A stretch of DNA of 64,000 nucleotides from Vibrio ostreae (GTDB taxonomy: Bacteria; Pseudomonadota; Gammaproteobacteria; Enterobacterales; Vibrionaceae): positions 1,346,507-1,410,506 of the forward strand of contig NZ_CP076642.1 in NCBI RefSeq assembly GCF_019226825.1. The letters are read 5' to 3'. Position 1 is the stretch's first letter. Each line of letters opens with the position of its first letter. Shown here piece by piece: positions 49,037 through 59,510 of the stretch. The position numbers were made by a program, and so were the translations under genes. The notes under the pieces were generated by a model. The model saw nothing but the letters and a program-made list of their open reading frames with translations, was not told the DNA's origin and searched no databases.

Positions 49037-50538
49037 ATGTCGAGAATGTCTGCCGCGTCTCACGAATCTGTCGAGCGCGGAAAATCTCTCTACTTTTTTA
49101 ACCTGGCGCTGGCATTTTTACGCCGGTCTATTTGTCGTGCCGTTTATTTTAATCCTGGCGGTTACTGGCATCGTGATGATGTTTGACGGTGAAATTGAGC
49201 AGGCTCGCTACAGCGATATCCTGCAGGTAACACCCCAACACCATCAGGTGGCGGTTTCGCAGCAACTGGCCGCGGTGCAAAGTGCTTATCCTCATGGCAT
49301 TGTGACGGAGTTTATCCCGGCGCAGGCCGTTGATGTTGCCAATAAATTTTCCGTGCGGATGGCTGATGGCAGCGATCGGTTTATTACCGTCAATCCATAC
49401 AGCGGGGAAGTGCTGGGCAGTATCGACCGCACTCAAAGCTGGTACCAGCTGGCGAATGGCATTCATGCCACTTTGTTGATCGGTGATGCCGGAGACTATC
49501 TGCTGGAAATTGCTGCCAGCCTGGGAATTTTGCTGCTCGTGACCGGGTTATATTTATGGTGGCCACGTGATAACGCCAGTCGTTCGGGCTTTCTCAAAAT
49601 CCGTTTCGGCAGCGGCTCACGCATCGTGATGCGTGATATGCACGCGAATCTGGGTGGCGTGCTTTCTATTGTCCTGTTGTTTTTCCTGATTTCCGGTCTG
49701 TCCTGGACCGGGTTCTGGGGCAAGACGTTTGTTCAGACCTGGAACTCATTTCCGACTTACTACACCTACGGTGAAAAACCGCAATCCAAGCCGATGACGC
49801 ATGCCAGCCTTAACCACGGTACAGAAAAAGAACTGCCGTGGAACCTGGAACTGACGCCGATGCCCGAGTCGACGCATCCGGTAATGGAGGAGCAGCCGAT
49901 GGCTGCCGGCGCGCCCTCTATGGCCGGCGGGCAACCGGAAGAGGCGCATGATCACTCCAAAATGGGCATGGGCGAAGTGCATGCCATGGGGCATGGCGCG
50001 CTGAATATCGATACCATCATGGCGAAGGCCAAGCAGATGGGATTTGGTTATTATCGGGTGTTTTTCCCGACCGGCGCGACAGGCGTTTACACTGTCACCG
50101 CCAATACCATGGCCGGCGATATTCATGATCCGCGTGACGATCAAACGATGCATTTCGACCAGTACAGTGGCGAGGTGTTGATGGGCGTGACCTGGCAGGA
50201 CTACACTCTGTTTGCCAAGGCGATGGCAGCTGGCGTATCGCTGCACCAGGGGTGATCTGAGCCCGCTAAACAAATGGCTAAATGTGGTGTTTTGTTTGTC
50301 GTTTATTCTGATTGCAGTGACGGGGGGCGTTATGTGGTGGATTCGTCGTCCGGCAGGCAAAGGAAAATTGGGCGTGCCGCCGCGTTTTGAGCAAGCGGGG
50401 ATCTGGAAAGTAGGGCTGGTGACGCTCATTCTGATAGGCGTCGCTTTTCCGTTGGCCGGGCTGAGTATTATCAGCGTGTTATTGCTCGACTGGCTGCTGT
50501 TCAGCCGTGTTGCACGCCTGCGTTATATGCTGAGTTGA
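49037..50538 (+). CDS. PepSY-associated transmembrane protein, frame-broken twice
   Basis: A four-helix PepSY-TM protein of about 500 residues: ILILAVTGIVMMFDGEIE near the start, LLLVTGLYLWWPR, VLSIVLLFFLISGLSWTGFWG and ILIAVTGGVMWWIRRP. Conserved residues HATLLIG and HANLGG are typical ligand-bearing histidines of this iron/haem-reductase-like family. A His/Met-rich insert (EEAHDHSKMGMGEVHAMGHG) might bind copper. Two shifts are required: an extra T near 49100 joins SLYF to LTWRWHF, and an extra G at 50249-50252 joins SLHQG to DLSPLNKW. AAGGAAAC precedes ATG 49037. Confidence 0.85.
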
Positions 50539-50589
50539 TGTGTGTCGTCCTCAATGTGTAAACACATTTCAGGACGAGACAATGGATGC

Positions 50590-50622
50590 AAAAAAGCCAG
50601 AATGACAAAATTCTGGCTTTTT
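50590..50622 (+). terminator. Terminator after the PepSY gene
   Basis: A 12-bp stem (AAAAGCCAGAAT / ATTCTGGCTTTT) with a short loop and a T-run, shared with the converging VOC gene. Confidence 0.88.
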
Positions 50623-50653
50623 ACCTGCAGGTCATGACATGATTGGAGATCCA

Positions 50654-51037
50654 TCAGGCTTGATAAACTTCCAGTGGCAATCCATCGGGATCCTGGAAAA
50701 AGGTGAACATGCGCCCGGTGTACTCGTCAATTCGGATTGGCTCTACCTCGATCCCTGTGATTCCAGGATGGTTTTTACCTCCCCTGACATCCTCAACGGC
50801 AAAAGCGAGATGGCGGAGTCCCTGAGCTTCCGGATAACTCGGGCGTGGCGGTGCATCCGGAAATGAAAACAGTTCAATTTGTGCACCATCCGGCAGAGCA
50901 AGATCAAGTTTGTATGAGTCGCGCGCGGCACGGTAATTCTCTGCGACTATCTCCAGCCCTAATATCTCACTGTAGAAGTATTTAGAACGCTGGTAATCAG
51001 CGCAGATAATCGCTGCATGATGTAACCGCTTCAGCAT
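50654..51037 (-). CDS. VOC-family protein (GloA2/YaeR-like)
   Basis: A 127-residue vicinal-oxygen-chelate protein with two beta-alpha-beta modules. The metal ligands read as His6 in LHHAAI, Glu in IELFSFPD, His in LRHLAFAV and Glu in LEVYQA. It resembles small lactoylglutathione-lyase-like proteins; the substrate is unknown. It starts 19 bases after the LysR gene on the same strand and is probably cotranscribed. Confidence 0.87.
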   Translation of the reverse strand: MLKRLHHAAIICADYQRSKYFYSEILGLEIVAENYRAARDSYKLDLALPDGAQIELFSFPDAPPRPSYPEAQGLRHLAFAVEDVRGGKNHPGITGIEVEPIRIDEYTGRMFTFFQDPDGLPLEVYQA

Positions 51038-51056
51038 CCGTTAATCAGTCCTTAAT

Positions 51057-51987
51057 TCAGCCTTTGTCATTTAACTTCACGCTCAGGTGTGTCATCACAT
51101 AGTCGATAAACACCCGTAACCGCGCCGGCATGTATTTGGTTTGCGCATATTGCATCGCAATTGCACCATGGTAGTTACTCTTGATCGTCCAGTCTTTGAG
51201 TAACTGCACGACTTTACCGCTGGCCAAATCATCCTGCACCACAAAATCGTGAAAAATACCGATGCCCAGGCCGTTTTTTACCCCGTTTAAGCGCATTTGC
51301 GAATGGTTCACGGCATAACGCCCGCTCACGGCAACGGTATGGAACTCGTCATCTTTGAGAAAATCCCAGAGGTGGTCTTTGTTGGTTTCGGCGAGATACA
51401 AACAGTCATGCTGGGCAAGTTCAGTCGGATGGGCGGGATTACCGCGTTCAGCCAGATATTCCGGACTGGCGCACAGCACCAGATTGGTTTTACACAACTC
51501 ACGCAACACCAGATTTTCATCCGGTTTATCAGTCAGTTTAAATGCGACATCAATGTCATGTTTAAACAGATCTATCTCACCATCGGCGGCGCGCAACTTA
51601 AGTTGGATCTGCGGATATTGCTTTAGAAATGGAATAACAAAGGGCTGAAGCACCGAGTTTAAAAACGCTTCAGGAGCGGCAACGGTCAATGAACCTGACG
51701 GTTCCGTATGGTCTGATCCCGATAATTCCACCGCCTGTTGCGCCGCATTTACCATCACCAGGCATTGGTCGTAGACCTTTTGTCCCGCCTGGGTGATCAC
51801 CAGCTTACGAGTAGTACGTTCGAACAGTTTGACTGAAAGCGCCTGCTCCAGACGCGTGATCAATTTACTTAACGCCGAGGGGGTCACTCCGAGTTTTTTT
51901 TGCTGCAGCAGTAAAACTGCCTTCGTTGACCACTAAAATAAAAGTCGCTAAGTCAGGAAGCAGGCCTATCAGTTTGGTATTGAGCAT
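51057..51987 (-). CDS. LysR-family regulator, frame-broken in the DNA-binding helix
   Basis: About 309 residues once repaired. The start MLNTKLIGLLPDLATFILV lies at ATG 51987. An extra A in the eight-base run at 51894-51901 interrupts AAAKKLGVTPSALSKLITRLE; removing it completes the winged helix. The rest carries the LysR effector domain of the CrgA/DsdC-like group with FERTTRKLVITQAG. The VOC gene follows at once and the region upstream is free for an operator. The target genes are unknown. Confidence 0.83.
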
Positions 51988-52382
51988 GTCCGATTTTTCT
52001 TCAGTTACTAAATTAAAATTCAATGTGGATTTGCCAGGCGCTCTTTGGCTGTGCGGTCAAGCCGGCAACGAATTGAATTCGATGACAATCTGTCGTCACG
52101 CTCGATTTAAAGTACGATGTGACAGCATGATAAAGTGTCTCATTCTTGCAGATTTATGTGTAATGAGTGTCCAGTGATTGCTTTTTATCTGTCAATCTGT
52201 GCGCTGTGCCAAAAAAAATGTTAACAGGAAGGGGTAAAAAGAAAGTTTGGCTACATATGTTATTGATAGGAAAGTATTTATTTTAGCTTATTTTGTGAAT
52301 TCAGGTCATAGATATTTGTTAGATTGGCCGTTTTTTGCGGAATTATTCAGCGAAAACGGGGCGTGCAGACCGTTCATGCTGT
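51988..52382. other. Gene-free region between LysR and AcoR-type regulator genes
   Basis: About 400 AT-rich bases. It contains the LysR promoter. I see no coding frame, repeat or terminator except the acoR-type terminator at its right end. Confidence 0.4.
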
Positions 52383-52418
52383 TAAAAAACGTGCCAACTG
52401 CGTAGCCGAAGTTGGCAG
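52383..52418 (-). terminator. Terminator of the AcoR-like gene
   Basis: On the minus strand a stem of about 9 bp (TGCCAACT / AGTTGGCA) with a ten-base loop precedes GTTTTTTAAC, beginning about 25 bases after the stop. Confidence 0.7.
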
Positions 52419-52444
52419 GAACATCAGTGGCAAGAGCAATCGGC

Positions 52445-54192
52445 TTATTGGAGTATGCCGAGTGCTTTAAGTTTTCGGTACAAGGTGTTGCGGCTTATCC
52501 CTAACATTCTCGATGTGCGGCTGATATTACCCTGGTTGGCCTGATAGGCTTGCAGCAGGGTATCATCTACCGTGGTTTTGAGATCAACACTTTCTGTCGC
52601 CAGCTCGCGTCGTTTTTTGGCGGTCAGAGACTGACTGATATGACCTGGTACATGCTCAAGCCTGAGCTGTGGCTCATCGCTCGCCAGCAGGCAAGCCACC
52701 TTCATCAGGTTATCGAGTTCACGAATATTGCCAGGCCAATCATACCCGCACAATAAGCTCATCAGATGAGGGCACAAAGTCTGTTGACCCAGCCGGTACT
52801 TGTTATGAATATGTTCAATTAATGCGGCTTTGTCCTGGCGCTCGCGCAGTGCAGGTAGCGGCAACACCAAGCCATTAAGGCGATAGAACAGATCCTGGCG
52901 AAAACGACCTTCAGCCACGGCCTGTTGCAGATCTTTGTGTGTCGCGGCGATGATCTGAATATCAACCTGATAACTCTGATTGGATCCCACCGGCACCACC
53001 CGTTTATCCTGCAGTACGTGCAGTAACCTTGATTGCGCTTCAAGCGGCATATCGGCGATTTCATCTAAAAACAAGATGCCTTGATCGGCTTGTCTGATTT
53101 TGCCCTGATAGCCTTTACTGTTCGCTCCGGTAAACGCCCCCCGACATATCCGAACAGCTCTGATTCAATCAAATCTTTAGGCAGCGCGCCGCAATTAACA
53201 CTGACCAGAGTCTGGTTTTTACGTGAGCTACGTTGATGCAGAGCCTTAACGAACTCACCTTTACCCACGCCGGTTTCGCCCAGAATCAACAACGTAATGT
53301 CTTTATCAATCAATTTGTTGGCTTGTTGCCAGGCTCGCTCGGTCGTCATATCGCCAAAATGTAAGTCGCAAGATGCAGAGTAGTGACGCGCTTTGTGCGG
53401 TGGTGACTTTAGCTCATGCTTTTCATACACGAAAGCGGCAGAATGCGCGCCGAACAAATCTTCAATCGAGTGGCCAATCACGGAGTGTTGCGCCAGCAGC
53501 TGAGCGGCGATGTGGTTATGGGCCAGCACTTTTCCGCTCTCATCCGCAATCACAATGCCTTGCCAGCCACTGTTGAGTAGTGAGCGATCACAGGCCAGAT
53601 CAATTCGCATCGTACCTTGCGGAATATCGCACAGCAGATGATTTTCGATCAGCTGTACCATGTTTTGCACCAGAACCTGAGTGGATAAATCGTGCTGTTT
53701 TTGCTCACTGGTAATGTCCAGCACACCGATCAACTCGCCTTGGTGGTTAAACACCGGACAGGCGGAGCAACTGATAAAGTGATGCTGCCGTATGTAATGC
53801 TGGTCACCGATAATGTTGACTGGCCTGGCTTCAAAAATCGCGGTGCCAATGGCGTTGGTGCCTTTGATTTTTTCCTGCCAGCAGGCACCGGATTCAAGCG
53901 CTATCTCGGTCAAACGCTGTTCGAAACGGGATTGTCCCCAGCTGGAAAGAATAACGCCTTCCTGATCGGTCACAATCAGACGACTGTCACTGTGTGCGCA
54001 CATCTGGTTAAACAGGGGCAACGCGTATTTTTCTACCGCAGCGAGTAGAGAGGTCGCGCGCCACTGACGTTCCTTCAACTGATAGTTTGGCAGGCGAATG
54101 TGCTCTGGCTGACTTCTTTGGTTCAGACCTGCTTGCTGGCTTCTGTGCCAGGACGTGGTCAGCCAGTCTTGATTAACTGATTGAATTTGCAT
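52445..54192 (-). CDS. Sigma-54-dependent activator, AcoR family, frame-broken
   Basis: An enhancer-binding protein of about 581 residues. An N-terminal GAF-type sensor domain (SWHRSQQAGL, GTNAIGTAIFEARPV, SCSACPVFNHQGEL) and a PAS-like domain (about residues 205-260) are followed by the AAA+ module with Walker A GETGVGKGEF at about residue 300 and sigma-54 contact loop GAFTGA. A Fis-type helix-turn-helix (ISRTSRMLGISRNTLYRKL) ends it. The frame breaks at the six C at 53137-53142 (plus strand); adding one rejoins YVGG to AFTGANSKGY. It is divergent from an aldehyde dehydrogenase gene, its probable target. Confidence 0.87.
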
Positions 54193-54195
54193 AAC

Positions 54196-54244
54196 TGTTC
54201 CATGTTGTCACAGTGGCAGTGTGTCATTTTGGCACACTGGAACA
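54196..54244. promoter_or_regulatory. Nested palindrome, probable AcoR-type enhancer site
   Basis: TGTTCC (54196-54201) pairs with GGAACA (54239-54244), and inside it CAGTGTG pairs with CACACTG. The dyad lies directly upstream of the activator start and about 100-150 bases from the sigma-54 promoter, as expected for an upstream activating sequence. Confidence 0.6.
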
Positions 54245-54345
54245 CTGGGTGGCAGTACCCAACTTCGGTTCCCGGATGACACTGTTCTTGTAATCATATT
54301 GGTAATCATAGTTTTACATTTATTTAACAACAAGATTTCTCATTC

Positions 54346-54361
54346 TGGCCTGTGATTTGCG
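54346..54361 (+). promoter_or_regulatory. Sigma-54 (-24/-12) promoter of the aldehyde dehydrogenase gene
   Basis: TGGCCTGTGATTTGCG keeps the GG and GC dinucleotides at the right spacing (consensus TGGCACGNNNNTTGCW) with a complete TTGC. It is about 170 bases upstream of the dehydrogenase start and next to the palindromic enhancer. Confidence 0.75.
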
Positions 54362-54531
54362 TTGTGTAGTAAAGCAACGGTGCAGCAAGGTATGGCAATG
54401 CTGTCTTTTATCGCGACCTGCTGCGCAATCATCAACCCAACATCGATAACCACAATAATCAGCTCAAACGGCGCTGTTGAAACATAAACACTCCATTTAT
54501 ACGTGAACGAGAAAGTAAGAAGGAACGAACG

Positions 54532-56052
54532 ATGATTTATGCACAACCCGGATCGGACAACGCGATTTTCAACTTCAAAAGTCATTACGATAATTTCATT
54601 GGCGGCCAGTGGGTAAAACCAGTCAACGGCCAATATTTTGATAACACATCGCCGGTCAACGGCCAGCCGTTCTGTAAAGTGGCACGTTCCGGCCCGGAAG
54701 ATATCAGCCTGGCGCTGGATGCGGCTCATGAAGTGCGTGCAGAATGGGCCAGAACCAGTGTGACTGAACGTTCCAATCTGCTGCTTAAAATTGCTGACCG
54801 CGTAGAAGCAAACTTAGAAAAACTGGCGTATGTGGAAAGCTGGGAAAACGGTAAGCCAATCCGTGAAACACTGGCGGCTGACCTGCCATTAGTCGTCGAC
54901 CATTTCCGTTACTTTGCCGGCTGTATTCGTGCCCAGGAAGGCAGTGCGGCCGAAATTGATGCGACAACGGCCGCTTACCATTTCCCGGAACCTATCGGTG
55001 TGGTAGGCCAGATTATCCCATGGAACTTCCCGATGCTGATGGCAGCATGGAAACTGGCTCCTGCGATTGCGGCCGGTTGTTGTGTGGTGCTCAAACCTGC
55101 CGAACAGACGCCAACGTCTATTCTGGTGCTGATGGAAACCATCGGCGATCTGCTGCCAGCAGGTGTGGTGAACGTGGTTAATGGCTACGGTTCTGAAGCA
55201 GGCCAGGCGCTGGCGACCAGCAACCGCATCGCCAAACTGGCCTTTACCGGTTCGACCGAAGTGGGCAACCATATCCTCAAATGTGCCGCTGACAACCTGA
55301 TTCCATCCACCGTTGAGCTGGGCGGTAAATCACCAAACATCTACTTTGCTGACATCTTTGATCATGAAGATGCGTATCTGGAAAAATGTCTGGAGGGTAC
55401 CTTACTGGGCTTCTTCAACCAGGGCGAAGTGTGTACTTGTCCTTCGCGGGTGCTGGTGCATGAAGACATTTATGATAAGTTTATTACCAAGCTGGTGGAG
55501 CGTGCGAAAACCATCAAGCAGGGCAACCCGCTGGATACCGATACCCAGGTCGGCGCTCAGGCTTCACAGGAACAGTTCGATAAGATTCTAAGCTATATGG
55601 AGATTGGCCGTCAGGAAGGCGCTCAGGTGCTGCTTGGAGGCGCTGCTGCGCTGCAACAGGGCGATATCAGCCAAGGCTACTATATTCAGCCGACCATGCT
55701 GGCAGGTCATAATAAAATGCGCGTTTTCCAGGAAGAGATCTTTGGCCCGGTTATCGCGATCACCACCTTTAAAGATGAAGCTGAAGCGCTGGCTATCGCC
55801 AATGATACCGAATACGGCCTCGGCGCCGGTGTCTGGACCCGAGATACCAACCTGGCTTACCGTATGGGGCGCAATATTGAAGCAGGGCGCGTGTGGATCA
55901 ACTGTTACCACGCTTACCCGGCACACGCAGCATTCGGTGGCTACAAAAAATCAGGTATTGGCCGTGAAACCCATAAGATGATGCTGGATCATTACCAAAA
56001 CACCAAAAACCTGTTGGTGAGCTATGATGTTAACCCTCTGGGTTTCTTCTAA
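54532..56052 (+). CDS. Aldehyde dehydrogenase (AldB/ExaC-like)
   Basis: A 506-residue NAD(P)-dependent enzyme. Catalytic Cys301 is in [10 protein letters not shown], the general base Glu262 in VELGGKSPN, and the oxyanion Asn in IIPWNFPML. Closest in style to the acetaldehyde-type enzymes AldB/ExaC, which work with ethanol or acetoin-derived aldehydes. GTAAGAAGGAACG precedes the ATG. It is driven by a sigma-54 promoter and the divergent AcoR-like activator. The frame is intact. The exact substrate is not certain. Confidence 0.92.
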   Translation: MIYAQPGSDNAIFNFKSHYDNFIGGQWVKPVNGQYFDNTSPVNGQPFCKVARSGPEDISLALDAAHEVRAEWARTSVTERSNLLLKIADRVEANLEKLAYVESWENGKPIRETLAADLPLVVDHFRYFAGCIRAQEGSAAEIDATTAAYHFPEPIGVVGQIIPWNFPMLMAAWKLAPAIAAGCCVVLKPAEQTPTSILVLMETIGDLLPAGVVNVVNGYGSEAGQALATSNRIAKLAFTGSTEVGNHILKCAADNLIPSTVELGGKSPNIYFADIFDHEDAYLEKCLEGTLLGFFNQGEVCTCPSRVLVHEDIYDKFITKLVERAKTIKQGNPLDTDTQVGAQASQEQFDKILSYMEIGRQEGAQVLLGGAAALQQGDISQGYYIQPTMLAGHNKMRVFQEEIFGPVIAITTFKDEAEALAIANDTEYGLGAGVWTRDTNLAYRMGRNIEAGRVWINCYHAYPAHAAFGGYKKSGIGRETHKMMLDHYQNTKNLLVSYDVNPLGFF

Positions 56053-56103
56053 GTTCGGCTCCATCACTTCCCTGGCTGATTAGCCGCTTAGATTCAACAC
56101 CAA

Positions 56104-56127
56104 AGCGCCCGAAAGGGCGTTTTTTGT
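56104..56127 (+). terminator. Terminator of the aldehyde dehydrogenase gene
   Basis: A short GC-rich stem (GCGCCC / GGGCGT) with a GAAA loop followed by TTTTTTG. Confidence 0.85.
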
Positions 56128-56236
56128 GCGATGTTAAAATAATAAACTCTATTTATTCCTATGATTCACTAATGTTTTTCCGCAAATCAGGATAATCCCT
56201 TTCTGGCGCTTGGATTACACTTACTGGTAGTGAATG

Positions 56237-56249
56237 TTTACAGTGTAAA
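56237..56249. promoter_or_regulatory. Palindrome TTTACAGTGTAAA upstream of kbl
   Basis: A perfect 6-bp inverted repeat (TTTACA / TGTAAA) around one base, about 75 bases before kbl. It looks like an operator half-site pair. I cannot say which regulator would bind it. Confidence 0.4.
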
Positions 56250-56322
56250 TGGATCCTAAACAGGATCGGTTCTCTGGCCCTACTGACTGCACGTCAACCT
56301 AAGAACAAAGAAGGAAAATGCA

Positions 56323-57516
56323 ATGTCTTCTGCTTTTTATCAACAGATTCGCAACCAGCTTGAGGAAGTCAAAGCTGAGGGTCTTTACAAATCTGAGCGC
56401 ATTATCACCTCGCAACAGCAAGCGTCGGTTCATATCTCCTCTGGTGAAGATGTTCTCAACTTTTGCGCTAATAACTACCTTGGCCTGGCTAACCACCCGG
56501 CGTTGATTGAAGCCGCGAAAGAGGGCATGGACTCGCACGGTTTTGGTATGGCATCGGTACGTTTTATTTGTGGTACGCAAGATACTCACAAAGCGCTGGA
56601 ACAAAAACTGTCTGAGTTCCTGGGTAAAGAAGACACCATTCTTTACACCTCATGTTTTGATGCCAACACCGGTCTGTTTGAAACCCTGTTGGACAAAGAA
56701 GACGCGATCATTTCTGACGCACTAAACCATGCTTCGATTATCGATGGTGTGCGTTTATGTAAAGCGATGCGTTTCCGCTACAGCAACAACAACATGCAGG
56801 AGCTGGAAGAGCAACTGATCGCCGCCGATGAAAAAGGCGCACGGAACAAACTGATCGTGACTGACGGTGTGTTCTCAATGGACGGCGTGGTGGCTAACCT
56901 GCCGGCGATTTGTGACCTGGCGGATAAATACAATGCGCTGGTGATGGTTGATGACTCGCACGCGGTTGGTTTCATGGGCGAAAACGGCCGTGGTACCCAC
57001 GAATACCACAACGTGATTGATCGTATTGACATCATCACAGGTACTCTGGGTAAAGCGATGGGTGGTGCATCAGGCGGTTACACGTCTGGTAAGAAAGAAG
57101 TGATCGACTGGCTGCGCCAGCGTTCTCGCCCTTACCTGTTCTCTAACTCTGTGGCTCCGGCCATTGTTTCTGCGTCTCTGCGTGTGCTGGATCTGCTGCA
57201 GGAAAGCGGTGAACTGCGTACTCACTTGTGGGACAACGCGGCGCACTTCCGTGCTCGTATGACTGAGGCCGGTTTTACCATGGCAGGCGCAGACCATGCC
57301 ATCATTCCAATTATGCTGGGTGATGCGAAGGTTGCTGCGGAATTTGCCGAGCGCGCTCTGGCGAAAGGTATTTACGTGATTGGCTTCTCTTTCCCTGTGG
57401 TCCCTAAAGGCCAGGCTCGTATCCGTACTCAAATGTCTGCGGCACACTCTCGTGAGCAACTCGACAAAGCCATTGATGCCTTTATCGAAGTCGGTAAAGA
57501 GATGGGGCTTATCTGA
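56323..57516 (+). CDS. kbl: Glycine C-acetyltransferase (2-amino-3-ketobutyrate CoA ligase)
   Basis: A 397-residue PLP enzyme of the alpha-oxoamine synthase family. Threonine degradation makes 2-amino-3-ketobutyrate, and this enzyme cleaves it with CoA to glycine and acetyl-CoA. The PLP lysine lies in [14 protein letters not shown] and [11 protein letters not shown] holds the ring-stacking residues. The start is ATG 56323. It is followed 124 bases later by tdh, which supplies its substrate, and both are intact. Confidence 0.96.
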   Translation: MSSAFYQQIRNQLEEVKAEGLYKSERIITSQQQASVHISSGEDVLNFCANNYLGLANHPALIEAAKEGMDSHGFGMASVRFICGTQDTHKALEQKLSEFLGKEDTILYTSCFDANTGLFETLLDKEDAIISDALNHASIIDGVRLCKAMRFRYSNNNMQELEEQLIAADEKGARNKLIVTDGVFSMDGVVANLPAICDLADKYNALVMVDDSHAVGFMGENGRGTHEYHNVIDRIDIITGTLGKAMGGASGGYTSGKKEVIDWLRQRSRPYLFSNSVAPAIVSASLRVLDLLQESGELRTHLWDNAAHFRARMTEAGFTMAGADHAIIPIMLGDAKVAAEFAERALAKGIYVIGFSFPVVPKGQARIRTQMSAAHSREQLDKAIDAFIEVGKEMGLI

Positions 57517-57639
57517 TCCCCGGTGCGGAGCCGTATTGATTCAGGCTGAGGAGAAAACTCCGCCCGAAGTGATACGGCCTTGAGCCGAAAACATCGTATT
57601 TTTTGCCTCGCACAGCGCGGGGTATATTGAGTGAAGAAC

Positions 57640-58671
57640 ATGAAAATCAAAGCGCTATCTAAGCTAAAGCCAGAACAAGGCATCTGGATGACCGAAGTGG
57701 ACAAACCAGAAATGGGCCACAACGATCTGTTGATTCGCATTAAGAAAACGGCGATCTGTGGTACTGATGTTCACATCTACAACTGGGATGAATGGTCACA
57801 GAAGACAATTCCTGTTCCTATGGTTGTCGGCCACGAATACGTGGGTGAAGTGGTTGCGATTGGCCAGGAAGTTCGTGGTTTCGAAATCGGTGACCGTGTT
57901 TCTGGTGAAGGTCATATTACCTGTGGTCACTGCCGTAACTGCCGTGGCGGCCGTACTCACTTATGTCGTAACACCATTGGTGTGGGTGTAAACCGTACCG
58001 GTGCGTTTGCTGAATATCTGGTGATCCCTGCGTTTAACGCATTTAAGATCCCGGAAGGCATTTCTGATGATCTGGCGTCTATTTTTGATCCGTTCGGTAA
58101 TGCAGTGCATACCGCGCTGTCGTTTGACCTGGTTGGTGAAGACGTGCTTATCACCGGTGCCGGCCCGATCGGTATCATGGCCGCCGCAGTCGCAAAACAC
58201 GTTGGTGCCCGTCATGTGGTGATCACTGATGTGAACGAATACCGCCTGGAACTGGCGCGTAAAATGGGCGTGACCCGCGCAGTGAACGTGGCTGAGCAAA
58301 AACTGCAAGACGTGATGGCAGAACTGGGCATGACTGAAGGTTTTGACGTTGGCCTGGAAATGTCCGGTGTACCAAGTGCGTTTAGCTCAATGCTGCAAAC
58401 CATGAATCACGGTGGCCGTATTGCTCTGCTGGGTATTCCGCCATCAGACATGGCGATTGACTGGAACCAGGTGATCTTTAAAGGCCTGGTCATCAAAGGC
58501 ATCTACGGTCGTGAAATGTTTGAAACCTGGTACAAGATGGCGAGCCTGATTCAATCTGGCCTGGATCTGACGCCAATCATCACCCACCACTTCAAGGTGG
58601 ATGATTTCCAACAAGGCTTCGACACCATGCGTAGCGGAGCTTCCGGCAAAGTTATCCTTGATTGGGAATAA
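57640..58671 (+). CDS. tdh: L-threonine 3-dehydrogenase
   Basis: A 343-residue zinc alcohol-dehydrogenase-type enzyme oxidising threonine to 2-amino-3-ketobutyrate with NAD+. Visible are the catalytic zinc Cys in [18 protein letters not shown], the structural zinc cysteines in [13 protein letters not shown], and the NAD loop [15 protein letters not shown] 57640 gives the normal Vibrio length; an in-frame GTG 9 bases earlier is less likely. It forms a kbl-tdh pathway unit and ends at a terminator. Confidence 0.96.
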   Translation: MKIKALSKLKPEQGIWMTEVDKPEMGHNDLLIRIKKTAICGTDVHIYNWDEWSQKTIPVPMVVGHEYVGEVVAIGQEVRGFEIGDRVSGEGHITCGHCRNCRGGRTHLCRNTIGVGVNRTGAFAEYLVIPAFNAFKIPEGISDDLASIFDPFGNAVHTALSFDLVGEDVLITGAGPIGIMAAAVAKHVGARHVVITDVNEYRLELARKMGVTRAVNVAEQKLQDVMAELGMTEGFDVGLEMSGVPSAFSSMLQTMNHGGRIALLGIPPSDMAIDWNQVIFKGLVIKGIYGREMFETWYKMASLIQSGLDLTPIITHHFKVDDFQQGFDTMRSGASGKVILDWE

Positions 58672-58687
58672 CCCAAAATTGAATCTG

Positions 58688-58713
58688 AAGCGCTCCGGTT
58701 GGGGCGCTTTTTG
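58688..58713 (+). terminator. Terminator of kbl-tdh
   Basis: An imperfect stem (AAGCGCTCC / GGGGCGCTT) with a short loop and TTTTTG. It marks the end of the conserved backbone before the accessory stretch. Confidence 0.85.
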
Positions 58714-58725
58714 TTTGGGATAATA

Positions 58726-58741
58726 CTGGGTGTATAAACAG
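58726..58741 (+). promoter_or_regulatory. LexA-type SOS box
   Basis: CTGGGTGTATAAACAG, flanked by TA on both sides, has the CTG-N10-CAG layout of gammaproteobacterial LexA boxes with an AT-rich centre. It lies 5 bases before an ATG at 58746. No SOS gene is recognisable downstream. Confidence 0.6.
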
Positions 58742-58745
58742 TAAA

Positions 58746-58889
58746 ATGGAAAATATAGTCCCATTTAGTGCCCCAAAAAGCCCCAATTTAGGCCCAGAAG
58801 CGAAAGTCACCCTTCAACGAGCGCCCAAAAAAAAACCAAGAATTCTTATCTCACTTTTGCCCCAAAATCATTTGGTATCAATTTCCTGA
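58746..58889 (+). CDS. Orphan 47-residue frame behind a LexA box
   Basis: ATG 58746 opens MENIVPFSAPKSPNLG, rich in Pro, Lys and Ser, and ends in NHLVSIS. No family is recognised. It may be the stump of an SOS-controlled gene whose remainder was lost when the accessory stretch arrived. The same bases read on the minus strand give no better frame. Confidence 0.35.
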   Translation: MENIVPFSAPKSPNLGPEAKVTLQRAPKKKPRILISLLPQNHLVSIS

Positions 58890-58988
58890 CCACTTTCCTA
58901 AGTCAATTCTTGACCTACTTTCCCTAATGGAAGAATATAAAACTAATTGAGCACTTGTGTTTATACAGACATGTTCTGCAATTTGTGA

Positions 58989-59108
58989 GTGGAAGGAAGT
59001 ATAAGACCTATAGAACAGTATGTTGCTTCTTTGGTTTCTGTATTTTCTGAAAATATTATAAAGACAATGTCTGCTGAAAAAGCACTGTTATGTTACCAAT
59101 CAAAGTGA
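58989..59108 (+). CDS. Possible small protein or gene tail before the first cassette gene
   Basis: A 39-codon frame from GTG 58989 (VEGSIRPIEQYVASLVSVF) ends in LLCYQSK and a stop 6 bases before the next ATG. It reads like an amphipathic helical protein. The frame is closed upstream by a stop, so it may be a short real gene or the end of a frame-shifted longer one. Confidence 0.3.
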   Translation: MEGSIRPIEQYVASLVSVFSENIIKTMSAEKALLCYQSK

Positions 59109-59114
59109 GGCATT

Positions 59115-59392
59115 ATGAATTTATCAACTGAATCAGAAGCGAAGTTAGAAAGTTGGGCAAATATGGATACGTGGTCTTCGAATCATGATCTTGATTTACA
59201 TAGGTTCTTTGAATTTATTAACCAGTATGCAAATGACCTGGGCATTCAGTTGATGAGTCATTACTTAAAGATAAAATAGCATCAATTACCCATACTCCAA
59301 CCGGAGATGATAATGCCCTTGAAGAAATTATTCGGAAAAAGGTCTCATTAATGGTTGATATTCTTGATTTTTTAAAAGTTACTGGTAGGTAA
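59115..59392 (+). CDS. Small cassette-borne protein, unknown function, frame-broken
   Basis: ATG 59115 behind GTGAGG opens MNLSTESEAKLESWANMD. The frame stops early, but adding one G to the GGG at about 59237-59239 joins NQYANDLG to HSVDESLLKDK and gives a 92-residue, acidic, helical protein ending ILDFLKVTGR. It has no signal peptide. I do not recognise a family. The stop is followed 28 bases later by an attC-like site, so it looks like a gene-cassette product. Confidence 0.55.
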
Positions 59393-59420
59393 CATAACAA
59401 AAAATTGCAATGGATACATA

Positions 59421-59500
59421 TAACGTCGGGCGCTATTGTTTTTAAGTTACATGCGTTTTGTAATAGCGGTGTTTATGCACCATTGAATTAGACGTTAAGC
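59421..59500. mobile_element. attC-like recombination site (first)
   Basis: TAACGTC (59421-59427) is complementary to GACGTTA (59491-59497). Inside, GCGCTATT pairs with AATAGCG (59462-59468), and the site ends in the core GTTAAGC, which fits GTTRRRY. The right inner arm carries an extra short hairpin (GGTG / CACC), so it is less regular than the second site. It sits between two unrelated coding frames. Confidence 0.5.
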
Positions 59501-59510
59501 GGAAACAATT

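Noticed and set aside
54340..54729. A 129-codon minus-strand frame at the aldehyde dehydrogenase start
   Set aside because: It overlaps the sigma-54 promoter and the beginning of the intact dehydrogenase gene in antisense.
58750..58930. A possible tyrosine integrase remnant on the minus strand next to the cassettes
   Set aside because: No RHRY-type catalytic residues or continuous frame could be found; only short GC/AT-biased sequence remains.
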